This document shows positions 1 through 5,227 of a stretch of 5,227 nucleotides of DNA, one piece after another. This stretch comes from Bacteroidota bacterium (lineage in GTDB: Bacteria > Bacteroidota > Kryptoniia > Kryptoniales > JAKASW01): the NCBI GenBank assembly GCA_021796055.1, contig JAJYOS010000027.1, positions 1 through 5,227 of the forward strand, given 5' to 3'. Below the pieces are notes generated by a model. The model made no database searches. It was not told the DNA's origin and saw only the letters and a list, made by a program, of their open reading frames with translations. Position 1 is the stretch's first letter; every line of letters begins with the position of its first letter. Made by a program: the position numbers and the translations under genes.

Positions 1-192
1 CCGTCCTGGAAGGACGCCCTCTATCTGAAAGTTCGCCATCTGTGGAATCTCCATTCTCCCTGTCTCAGCATGAGAGCCGGGTCTGTATTGCATAGTCATC
101 TTCCGCCACCTTTCTGAATTTTCGATGTCTGTTACTCGTGACTCGATCCACCAGTTGTTATCCGATAACCGATTTATCCAGTAATCACCCAA
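1..192 (-). CDS. Unrecognised protein, N-terminal 64 codons (runs off left edge)
   Basis: The reading frame is open from a TTG at 192-190 to the window edge, 64 codons without a stop. The start is well supported: an in-frame TAA lies at 207-205, and a perfect AGGAGG sits at 205-200, seven bases before the TTG. The predicted peptide begins MGDYWINRLSDNNWW and is rich in Trp, Arg, Asn and Glu in its first 35 residues. It shows no signal peptide or membrane segment, so the visible part looks soluble and cytoplasmic. I do not recognise a family from this fragment, and it does not resemble the start of a histidine kinase. It lies 48 bases downstream of the response regulator gene on the same strand with no terminator between them, so it is probably the second gene of that operon. 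The carboxy-terminal part is outside the window, so no function is proposed. Confidence 0.68.
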   Translation of the reverse strand, partial: MGDYWINRLSDNNWWIESRVTDIENSERWRKMTMQYRPGSHAETGRMEIPQMANFQIEGVLPGR

Positions 193-199
193 ACTCTTG

Positions 200-205
200 C
201 CTCCT
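200..205 (-). promoter_or_regulatory. Strong Shine-Dalgarno (AGGAGG) for the left-edge gene
   Basis: Read on the minus strand, AGGAGG ends seven bases before a TTG codon at 192-190. This is the strongest ribosome binding site in the window. It decides the start of a frame whose first codon is non-ATG and could otherwise be overlooked. Confidence 0.7.
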
Positions 206-240
206 TAATCCAAGTTTCCATGATTCCGTTTCCCAATTGT

Positions 241-873
241 TCACTCTATCAGATGTTTTTCGATCGCGTACATGGTGAGCTCAGTGACGCTTTTCATATT
301 CATTTTTTCCATAACTCTCGATTTGTAAGTGTTGACGGTATGGATACTAATGGAAAGTTCGTCGGCGATTTCCTTGACCTTCTTCCCCTGGGCGAGTGCT
401 CGCATTATTTGGAACTCCCTGTTCGAGAGGACCTCGTGCGGCTGCTTCTCGAGATCTCTATCGAGTTCGGAAGCAAGCTGTTCGGCCAGCGAACCCGTAA
501 TGTATTTTTTCTTTTTCGCCAGGGTGCGGACAGCCGCGATGATTTCCTCGGGGGCGGTCTCTTTCGTCAGATAGCCTGATGCTCCTGACTTCAAAGCGCG
601 AACGGCGAAGCGTTCTTCCGGGTGCATTGTCAATACAAGGATGGGAAGCTTCGGATAGCGATGCTTCAGGTCGCCCAGAAGGCTCAGAGTTCCTTTGCCC
701 GGCATCGAGAGGTCAGTTATAAGCACATCGGGTTCGGCCTTCTCGACCCCGTCAAGGAGTTCCTGTTCGTTGGACCCCTCGCCTATCACCTTGAGATCGC
801 CTTCCGCCTCGAGGATTTCCCTGAGTCCTTTCCTGACCAGCGGATGATCGTCGGCAATAAAAAGTCTAATCAT
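241..873 (-). CDS. NarL/FixJ-family response regulator (receiver + LuxR-type HTH)
   Basis: This is a complete 210-aa two-component response regulator, the usual length for the NarL/FixJ family. Numbering from the ATG at 873, the receiver domain covers about residues 2-120. It has the acidic pair D8-D9 followed by HPLVRKGL, the phospho-acceptor D54 in a TDLSMPG motif, T82 after the fourth strand (ILVLT) and K104 in GYLTKE, so every receiver active-site residue is present. The LuxR/GerE helix-turn-helix occupies about residues 149-206: LSNRE opening, then KEIADELSISIHTVNTYKSRV, close to consensus. Family knowledge predicts phosphorylation by a sensor kinase and DNA binding as a dimer in the cytoplasm. 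A TTG at 885 would add four residues (MNEH), but ATG at 873 puts the first strand at the usual position. Neither start has a good Shine-Dalgarno. No histidine kinase is visible nearby. The divergent orientation to the polysaccharide genes makes control of them possible but unproven. Confidence 0.95.
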   Translation of the reverse strand: MIRLFIADDHPLVRKGLREILEAEGDLKVIGEGSNEQELLDGVEKAEPDVLITDLSMPGKGTLSLLGDLKHRYPKLPILVLTMHPEERFAVRALKSGASGYLTKETAPEEIIAAVRTLAKKKKYITGSLAEQLASELDRDLEKQPHEVLSNREFQIMRALAQGKKVKEIADELSISIHTVNTYKSRVMEKMNMKSVTELTMYAIEKHLIE

Positions 874-893
874 GTGTTCATTCAAGTATGTAT

Positions 894-917
894 ACAGATG
901 GATAGCTCAACATCTGT
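894..917. repeat. 7-bp inverted repeat upstream of the response regulator
   Basis: ACAGATG (894-900) and CATCTGT (911-917) are perfect inverted copies separated by ten bases. The element ends about 20 bases upstream of the regulator's ATG, so it would fall in its 5' leader or promoter region. It could be an operator half-site pair, for example for autoregulation, or an RNA hairpin near the ribosome binding region. The sequence alone does not decide which. Confidence 0.4.
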
Positions 918-954
918 GCCATCACGCTTCGAGGGTTCACCCCCGCAAATTCTC

Positions 955-983
955 ATTGTATTACGGCAAAATCATAGAGACAG
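955..983 (-). promoter_or_regulatory. Weak candidate sigma-70-type promoter for the response regulator
   Basis: On the minus strand TACAAT (960-955) matches the TATAAT -10 consensus at five of six bases. Seventeen bases upstream CTGTCT (983-978) matches TTGACA at only three. Transcription would start near 948 and give a leader of roughly 75 bases that includes the inverted repeat at 894-917. The -35 is poor and the organism's promoter consensus is unknown, so this is a low-confidence call. Confidence 0.22.
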
Positions 984-1029
984 GGTTAGTCAGCCGCCTG
1001 AGTGTGTATTTTGGATACTTGCCCAAAGC

Positions 1030-1046
1030 CATCGGTGGTGCCGATG
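1030..1046. repeat. 6-bp GC-rich inverted repeat in the intergenic region
   Basis: CATCGG (1030-1035) and CCGATG (1041-1046) flank a five-base spacer, giving a compact stem on either transcript. No U-tract follows on either strand, so it does not look like an intrinsic terminator. It may be a protein site or chance. Confidence 0.25.
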
Positions 1047-1156
1047 CACACACCAGATTCCAATTTATTGCGACTCACAATTCGGCACATGCGGATTCAA
1101 GCCTCAATTGCGAAGTCAGCGCGAGATTTCCCGGGTAATCCTCACGGCATGTCCTT

Positions 1157-1170
1157 TGAGTTAATACTCA
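1157..1170. promoter_or_regulatory. TGAGT-TAAT-ACTCA palindrome upstream of the polysaccharide genes
   Basis: A perfect 5-bp inverted repeat with a 4-base AT spacer lies about 80 bases upstream of the first rightward gene. The form is typical of a dimeric regulator's binding site, and it could equally fold as a small RNA hairpin. One half-site sequence, ACTCA, also occurs at 1073-1077. NarL-family regulators bind inverted half-sites, so the divergent response regulator is a possible ligand; that is inference only. Confidence 0.35.
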
Positions 1171-1248
1171 GGAGAAGTTCAACAGAAAAGAAATGGAATC
1201 GATGACGCAGGCACACAAAATAACATTTCAAATTTCTTCGGCAAATCA

Positions 1249-1416
1249 ATGCTCCCAGAGATAACGATATTAATTCTGATCGGCATCGTCATAATGCTCG
1301 CTCAGCATGAGGAGCGAGGCGGTATACGAAAGTACGTGATCATCGGGACGATCGCACTTCTTCAGACCGTGCTCGTTGTTCTGGAAATGTACATCATGAA
1401 AGTTCCGAAGTTATAG
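1249..1416 (+). CDS. Small (55-aa) two-segment hydrophobic membrane protein, function unknown
   Basis: The predicted protein starts MLPEITILILIGIVIMLA and has two hydrophobic stretches, about residues 5-18 and 29-50. They are joined by a charged hairpin, QHEERGGIRK. This predicts an inner-membrane helical hairpin; the positive charges at R23, R27 and K28 favour a cytoplasmic loop, although K51 and K54 near the C-terminus are also positive. The first segment is short for a full membrane span. The ATG at 1249 is the only standard start after the in-frame TAA at 1162-1164, and it lacks a clear Shine-Dalgarno. The stop lies seven bases before the polymerase-family gene, implying co-transcription and perhaps translational coupling. 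Codon use (ATA, CTC, CTG, ATC) resembles the downstream genes. I do not recognise a family. It is far too short to be a Wzz chain-length regulator. An accessory role in polysaccharide assembly is inferred from position only. Confidence 0.62.
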   Translation: MLPEITILILIGIVIMLAQHEERGGIRKYVIIGTIALLQTVLVVLEMYIMKVPKL

Positions 1417-1423
1417 GGCCTAA

Positions 1424-2989
1424 ATGGATTTCATGACCGAGACAACACCGTGGAGACGTGATAAGACAGGGAAATTTGTTCCCGGCCTTCCGTTCGACTT
1501 GACCGTCCTTTACCTCGTGATAGTTTGTATTTCGCTACTCTTCGCGTTCGTGCTCCTGAAGACATACGGCAACATCGAGGCGTCCGTTGCCCTTCTGGTA
1601 GTATTCATGATCCTGTTTCTGTCATTCTACAGGGTTGATCTCGCGTTCGACCTCTTCGTGGCGATGGTTCTGTTCTTCGACCAATTCATCGTCGTGCCCG
1701 GGGACCCGATAACCGAGAAGGTGGGATATTTCGATAATCTCAAGCAAAATCCGCTCCTCCCACCGACTTCAATCGGAGTAATGAATCCGCTGGAGATACA
1801 ACTTTTCCTGATGATGTTTGGACTTTTCCTCGCAATGTGCGCGAGGAAGAATGTGAAATTCCAACGTGTGCCTGTTTGGGGATTGGCCCTACTGTTCACA
1901 ACGGCGATGATCCTATCGCTGGCTCATGGGCTCGCGACCGGCGGCATCTTTCTAAGGTCGCTCTGGGAGATCAGGGCACTCTTCTATTTCCTCCTGCTGT
2001 ATTTCCTGGTCCCGCAAATCATACAGACCAAAGAACAGATCTATACGCTCCTCTGGATTTTTGTCGTCATGATTGCCGTGAAAGATTTCCAGGGTGCATT
2101 AAGGTTCGCGGTGCTCGGTTTTCATTTCAGGGGTAATCTCTGTCTTACCAATCATGAAGATCCGGTTTTCACCGTTGACCTCTTCATACTCCTGTTCGGT
2201 CTTCTCCTTTTCGGTGTGAAGATGAAGCAGCGTACCGCGATCCTGGCACTGATGCCCATATTCTTACTGGGGTTCTACGCCGGAAAGCGAAGGGCGGCTT
2301 ACGCGGGCTTCATCGTCTGCGTGATAGTATTCATGCTTATGTTGAACAAGAAAGAGAGGGCTGTTTTTTACAAATACTTCATCCCAGCCCTGGTGTTAGT
2401 CGCGATATATTCGGCGATTTTCTGGAACTCACACGGCAGGCTCGGCGCGCCGGTCCGGATGATAAAATCGGGCCTCATCGAAAGCAAGAAAGCGGATGGG
2501 TCGCACTACTCTTCCAACCTCTACCGGATAGTTGAAAGGTATGACCTGGCCGCGACAGTTAAACACTCGCCGATAATCGGGATCGGATTCGGCAAGAAGT
2601 ACCTTCAGCCTCTGCCGCTCGTAAAGATAGACTTTCCCTTGCAGGACTGGATACCTCATGATGAAATACTCTGGCTGCTCGTGAAAATGGGAGCCGTAGG
2701 CTTCTTCACGTTCTGGCTTTTCATCGATGGGCTGCTCTTTGAAACCGTATCCATTACGAAGATTGTGAAGGACCCATTTCTGAAGGCGATGTGCCTGATG
2801 ATCGCGGCAGCAATAGTCAATCAGATGGTCGTCTCGTATTTCGATCTGCAGCTGACCTACTACAGGGACATGGTATTCCTCAGCACTCTATGCGGCCTTC
2901 TTCCGACTATTAAAGCGCTGCACAGCGCGCAGATTTCCGAGGAGAACGCTCCGGCGCCCCCGCCGCTCTCGGATGGAGATCGGCAGTGA
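1424..2989 (+). CDS. O-antigen polymerase/ligase-family membrane protein (Wzy/WaaL-like)
   Basis: This is a 521-aa polytopic inner-membrane protein with about 12-13 hydrophobic segments, including residues 27-46, 52-69, 125-140, 152-168, 185-198, 206-219, 251-265, 272-286, 292-308, 319-334, 416-440, 453-472 and 480-495. Its layout fits the O-antigen ligase/polymerase superfamily: a GKRRAAYAGF stretch at 287-296 opening a helix, a large hydrophilic loop at about 335-415 containing HSPIIGIGFG (381-390), and WIPHDEILWLLVKMG (409-423), resembling the family's conserved PHN-type histidine motif. Such proteins act at the periplasmic face, either polymerising undecaprenyl-linked repeat units (Wzy) or ligating chains to an acceptor (WaaL). 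The neighbouring flippase favours Wzy, but sequence alone does not separate the two. A TAA directly precedes the ATG in frame, so 1424 is the furthest upstream ATG. A second Met at residue 4 is an alternative, and neither has a clear Shine-Dalgarno. The C-terminal tail (507-521) is Pro/Ala-rich and hydrophilic. Confidence 0.87.
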   Translation: MDFMTETTPWRRDKTGKFVPGLPFDLTVLYLVIVCISLLFAFVLLKTYGNIEASVALLVVFMILFLSFYRVDLAFDLFVAMVLFFDQFIVVPGDPITEKVGYFDNLKQNPLLPPTSIGVMNPLEIQLFLMMFGLFLAMCARKNVKFQRVPVWGLALLFTTAMILSLAHGLATGGIFLRSLWEIRALFYFLLLYFLVPQIIQTKEQIYTLLWIFVVMIAVKDFQGALRFAVLGFHFRGNLCLTNHEDPVFTVDLFILLFGLLLFGVKMKQRTAILALMPIFLLGFYAGKRRAAYAGFIVCVIVFMLMLNKKERAVFYKYFIPALVLVAIYSAIFWNSHGRLGAPVRMIKSGLIESKKADGSHYSSNLYRIVERYDLAATVKHSPIIGIGFGKKYLQPLPLVKIDFPLQDWIPHDEILWLLVKMGAVGFFTFWLFIDGLLFETVSITKIVKDPFLKAMCLMIAAAIVNQMVVSYFDLQLTYYRDMVFLSTLCGLLPTIKALHSAQISEENAPAPPPLSDGDRQ

Positions 2990-3029
2990 AAATGAAAGTG
3001 AACGTCAAAACTAGACAAGAATGGTTTAA

Positions 3030-4529
3030 ATGGCTTACTCGATAGCAAAATCCTTGTTTAAGAACAGTGCGCTGATGATGATGGCACAGGCCGCGACATG
3101 GGTATCAGGACTCGTTCTCCTGATGGTCGTAGCGCGTTACCTCGGCAGCGCGGACTATGGATACTTGTACCTTGCGCTTTCCATTCAGACTATTTGCCAG
3201 TGGGTCATCGATTACGGCGGCCAGAATTACATACCGAAAGAAGTCTCGCGGAAGAAGACAGATTCGTCCGACCTCATGACGCAGTCTATGCTCCTCAGAA
3301 TGGGGCTATGGGTGCTCTCGATGATCGTTACCTTCGCTCTTTGCCTGGTAGCCAACTATTCGACCCGAGTCATAATACTGATCATGGTTCTGGTGTTCTC
3401 TAACCTGTGGGTTAATCTGACGCTCCTGCTCCGTTCCGGGTACCAAGGGTTTGAAGACATGAAATACCCGTCACTTGCGACGGTAGTCGATCGAGGCCTG
3501 CTTACCATTACCGTAGTCCCCGCCCTTCTGCTCGGGCTGCGGGTAACGTCGGTCGCCGTACTAATGGCGCTCACGCCGTTCGTCAACTTCCTGATCTGCT
3601 TAAGGTTTTCCAAGAAGATGTTCCGGCTGAACATCTCTTTACAGATGGACAAGTTCAAGCTGCTGTTGAAAGAGGGATTTCCCTATTTCCTGTGGTCCCT
3701 CTTCGGTGTCGTCTACTATCGAATCAATGCCATAATGCTTTCGCTGATGACTCCGGCTTCGGTTGTCGGTTGGTATGGAGCGGCTTTCAGATTCTTCGGC
3801 ATACTCATGTTTCTCCCCGCGATATATTCAGCGGCCCTTTATCCCATACTCACAAGGCTGAGCCGGTCCGAGGCGCCCTCAATGATTAGCACGTCTCAAA
3901 AAAGCATCTCGTTCCTACTCCTTGCGGGGATACCGATAGCGGTCGGCTTGATCTTCTTCTCGCGGTTTATCGTTCAGCTCCTGTTCGGCTTGAAGGAATT
4001 CGGACCCTCCGCAGTCATTATCCAGCTTTTCTCCGCGGGGATGCTCCTGACATATGTCGATTTCGTGTTCGGCGGAATCGTTCTCGCCATTGATAAACAG
4101 AAACAGTGGGCAATGATCGCTTTCGGAGCGATGGTAGTAAACATCGGGATGAATTACCTACTAATCCCTTACTTCCAGACCCTTTCGGGAAACGGCGGAA
4201 TGGGCGCGGCAATCGCGACAGACCTGACGGAATTATTCGTAATGATATCGGCCCTGTTTCTGATGCCGAGTAAACTCTTCTCACGGAAGCTTCTGGCAAC
4301 TTGCGGGAAAGGTGTCGCAGCAGGGGTAGTGATGGCGTTATCGATAGCGGGCGCGGAGTCGATCGGCTTCCCTTACCTCACGCTTCCCGTGATTGGGCTC
4401 GTCGCTTACGTGATCGCATTACTGGCAACAGCTACATTCAACGTTTCACAATTAAGACATCTGCTTGCCGAGATTTCAATTCCCGGCTTTCTCAAAACAT
4501 TTTCAGAAAAAAGGAGAGCGAGCGCATGA
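3030..4529 (+). CDS. Polysaccharide flippase, Wzx-type (PST family, MOP superfamily)
   Basis: The 499-aa predicted protein is an integral membrane transporter of the usual size for Wzx/RfbX flippases, which carry about 12-14 helices. It opens with SLFKNSALMMMAQAATWVSG and continues VARYLGSADYGYLYLAL at 34-50, the family's first helix followed by the typical R-x-LG-x-x-DYG element. A helix ends in DYGGQNYIPKEVSR at 61-74. EGFPYFLWSL at 215-224 starts the second half of the internal repeat, with RINAIMLSLM at 231-240, GWYGAAFR at 247-254 and YPILTRL at 271-277. Family members move lipid-linked repeat units from the cytoplasmic to the periplasmic leaflet. An in-frame TAA abuts the ATG, fixing the earliest start, and no Shine-Dalgarno is apparent. 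The gene lies 40 bases after the polymerase-family gene and overlaps the next by four bases. Its product's basic tail is encoded by the stretch that also carries the next gene's ribosome binding site. Confidence 0.92.
   Translation: MAYSIAKSLFKNSALMMMAQAATWVSGLVLLMVVARYLGSADYGYLYLALSIQTICQWVIDYGGQNYIPKEVSRKKTDSSDLMTQSMLLRMGLWVLSMIVTFALCLVANYSTRVIILIMVLVFSNLWVNLTLLLRSGYQGFEDMKYPSLATVVDRGLLTITVVPALLLGLRVTSVAVLMALTPFVNFLICLRFSKKMFRLNISLQMDKFKLLLKEGFPYFLWSLFGVVYYRINAIMLSLMTPASVVGWYGAAFRFFGILMFLPAIYSAALYPILTRLSRSEAPSMISTSQKSISFLLLAGIPIAVGLIFFSRFIVQLLFGLKEFGPSAVIIQLFSAGMLLTYVDFVFGGIVLAIDKQKQWAMIAFGAMVVNIGMNYLLIPYFQTLSGNGGMGAAIATDLTELFVMISALFLMPSKLFSRKLLATCGKGVAAGVVMALSIAGAESIGFPYLTLPVIGLVAYVIALLATATFNVSQLRHLLAEISIPGFLKTFSEKRRASA
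4511..4516 (+). promoter_or_regulatory. Shine-Dalgarno AAGGAG for the glycosyltransferase, inside the flippase gene
   Basis: AAGGAG lies nine bases before the ATG at 4526 and within the last codons of the flippase gene. Together with the ATGA stop/start overlap it indicates translational coupling between flippase and glycosyltransferase. Confidence 0.65.
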
Positions 4530-5227
4530 AGATCCTGCACGTAACACCTTACTCCCCCGTCCCCCCAACATTCGGAGCTGCGCTGCGGATGTACCACATT
4601 CTCCGCGGGCTCGCACAGCGGCATGAAGTTACGTTCGTCACTTTCGGGACAAAGAAGGATCTTGAAGGACTTAGATCTGCTTTCGGAGATTCGCTCGACA
4701 GCATTCACGTGGTGCCGCCAAACTTCCTCGCCCGCAGGCACCCGTGGCTCAGGTTATTGGCCGCCTTCCGAAGAAGCGAAAGTTTTTATACTCAATACAC
4801 TAACGGCACGGAAATGCAGGCCGTTCTCGACAGGCTCTATGAAAACAGCCATTATGATTTCACCATAGTCGAATTTCCGCACATGGGAAAATTCAAATTC
4901 GGCGCGGACACGATCAGCATTCTGGATGAGCACAATGTCGAGTATTCAAATTTCGAGAGGATGTACAAGAACATTCATTCCCCCGCCAGGAAGCTGTTGT
5001 ACTTCAGGGAACACAAGAAGACTTATCAGGAGGAGTTGAAAGCGTGCAAAAGCGTAGACGCGATTTTCACAACATCGATAAACGACAGCCAAATCCTTGA
5101 TCGCGAAGTTCCGAGGAAGCCAAAATACGTCATACCTAACGGCGTGGACACCGGATACTTCGTGCCATCCAAGGCCGAGCCCGAACCGTATTCGATGGTT
5201 TTTACAGGGACAATGGATTACGTGCCG
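4526..5227 (+). CDS. Glycosyltransferase, GT-B fold, family 4-like (runs off right edge)
   Basis: The first 234 residues of a glycosyltransferase are visible; the frame is open to the window edge. The N-terminal Rossmann half begins MKILHVTPYSPVPPTFGAAL, a beta strand followed by the Gly-containing acceptor-side loop, and continues RMYHILRGLAQRHEVTFVTF, a very common GT4 opening. LDEHNVEY at 133-140 matches the frequent D-x-HN-x-E element. DAIFTTSINDSQIL at 178-191 and VIPNGVDTGYF at 202-212 mark the end of the acceptor domain and the linker into the donor-binding domain. VFTGTMDYVP at 225-234 is the first strand of that domain. The donor-binding EX7E region lies beyond the edge. Such enzymes transfer a sugar from a nucleotide-sugar to a growing lipid-linked glycan at the cytoplasmic membrane face; the sugar cannot be predicted. 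The ATG overlaps the flippase stop (ATGA) and has an AAGGAG nine bases upstream, so the start is secure. Confidence 0.93.
   Translation, partial: MKILHVTPYSPVPPTFGAALRMYHILRGLAQRHEVTFVTFGTKKDLEGLRSAFGDSLDSIHVVPPNFLARRHPWLRLLAAFRRSESFYTQYTNGTEMQAVLDRLYENSHYDFTIVEFPHMGKFKFGADTISILDEHNVEYSNFERMYKNIHSPARKLLYFREHKKTYQEELKACKSVDAIFTTSINDSQILDREVPRKPKYVIPNGVDTGYFVPSKAEPEPYSMVFTGTMDYVP

Larger units (their letters stand above)
874..1248. other. Divergent intergenic region without a recognisable gene
   Basis: This 375-base stretch separates the leftward response regulator from the rightward polysaccharide genes and should hold the promoters for both. Frames of up to about 88 codons exist on the plus strand, but their products are poor in protein-like pattern, partly overlap the regulator's start in antisense, and lack ribosome binding sites. 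What I can see are short inverted repeats at 894-917, 1030-1046 and 1157-1170, a 7-base direct repeat ATTGCGA at 1067-1073 and 1107-1113 (40 bases apart), and a candidate minus-strand -10 box at 955-960. No tRNA, known riboswitch consensus or Rho-independent terminator was recognised by eye. Confidence 0.7.

Noticed and set aside
2..16. 6-bp inverted repeat (CGTCCT/AGGACG) at the left edge
   Set aside because: It lies inside the open frame of the left-edge gene and has no adjacent U-tract, so there is no reason to call a terminator or regulatory site.
193..240. Possible terminator between the response regulator and the left-edge gene
   Set aside because: No GC-rich hairpin followed by a U-run is present on the minus strand, so read-through is assumed.
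931..946. GGGTTCACCC stretch resembling a tRNA T-arm
   Set aside because: The flanking bases do not form the five-pair stem, and no anticodon arm, D arm or acceptor stem is present nearby.
986..1090. 34-codon minus-strand frame with a mildly protein-like product, and the thought that the region might be a decayed gene
   Set aside because: Stops flank it on both sides, there is no ribosome binding site, and I can name no parent family. A translated database search of 886-1200 would settle whether it is a relic.
872..1138. 88-codon plus-strand frame in the intergenic region
   Set aside because: The product lacks any recognisable motif, the start overlaps the regulator's start in antisense, and no Shine-Dalgarno is present. 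It is probably a chance frame.
622..1164. 180-codon plus-strand frame running through the response regulator's start and into the intergenic region
   Set aside because: Its first half is the antisense shadow of a clear response regulator, the remainder has no recognisable pattern, and there is no ribosome binding site. The length is explained by the overlapped gene.
2992..3045. 17-codon frame between polymerase and flippase genes, overlapping the flippase start
   Set aside because: It is very short with no Shine-Dalgarno. It probably reflects the gap's base composition rather than a leader peptide.

Overview
The window reads as the front part of an exopolysaccharide or O-antigen biosynthesis locus from a Gram-negative-type bacterium. 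It consists of a rightward gene string (55-aa membrane protein, O-antigen polymerase/ligase-family protein, Wzx-type flippase, family 4-like glycosyltransferase) and, diverging from it, a leftward pair (NarL/FixJ response regulator followed by an unrecognised gene that runs off the left edge). GC is intermediate, AGG/AGA arginine and ATA isoleucine codons are common, and several starts lack a clear Shine-Dalgarno sequence. These traits would fit an environmental lineage such as the Bacteroidota/Ignavibacteria side of the tree, but nothing here proves the taxon.

Layout. Positions 1-192 (minus) hold the first 64 codons of an unrecognised protein, with a TTG start and a strong AGGAGG ribosome binding site. 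Positions 241-873 (minus) encode a complete two-domain response regulator (receiver plus LuxR-type helix-turn-helix). Only 48 bases separate the two genes and no terminator is visible, so they are probably co-transcribed. Positions 874-1248 are a divergent intergenic region with no recognisable gene but several short inverted repeats and one weak promoter candidate. Positions 1249-1416 (plus) encode a two-segment hydrophobic small protein, easily missed because of its size. Seven bases later comes a 521-aa polytopic O-antigen polymerase/ligase-family protein (1424-2989). After a 40-base gap comes a 499-aa polysaccharide flippase (3030-4529). Its stop overlaps the start of a GT-B glycosyltransferase (4526 to the right edge) in an ATGA junction.

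How it fits together (inference from family roles): glycosyltransferases build a lipid-linked repeat unit at the cytoplasmic face, the flippase moves it across the inner membrane, and the polymerase/ligase-family protein joins units or transfers chains on the periplasmic side. The small membrane protein is encoded where an accessory subunit of this machinery might be expected, but its role is unknown. The response regulator may control this locus or something unrelated; no partner histidine kinase is in the window. I saw no mobile element, CRISPR array, tRNA or rRNA. Apart from the small membrane protein and the unrecognised left-edge gene, the content is conventional.
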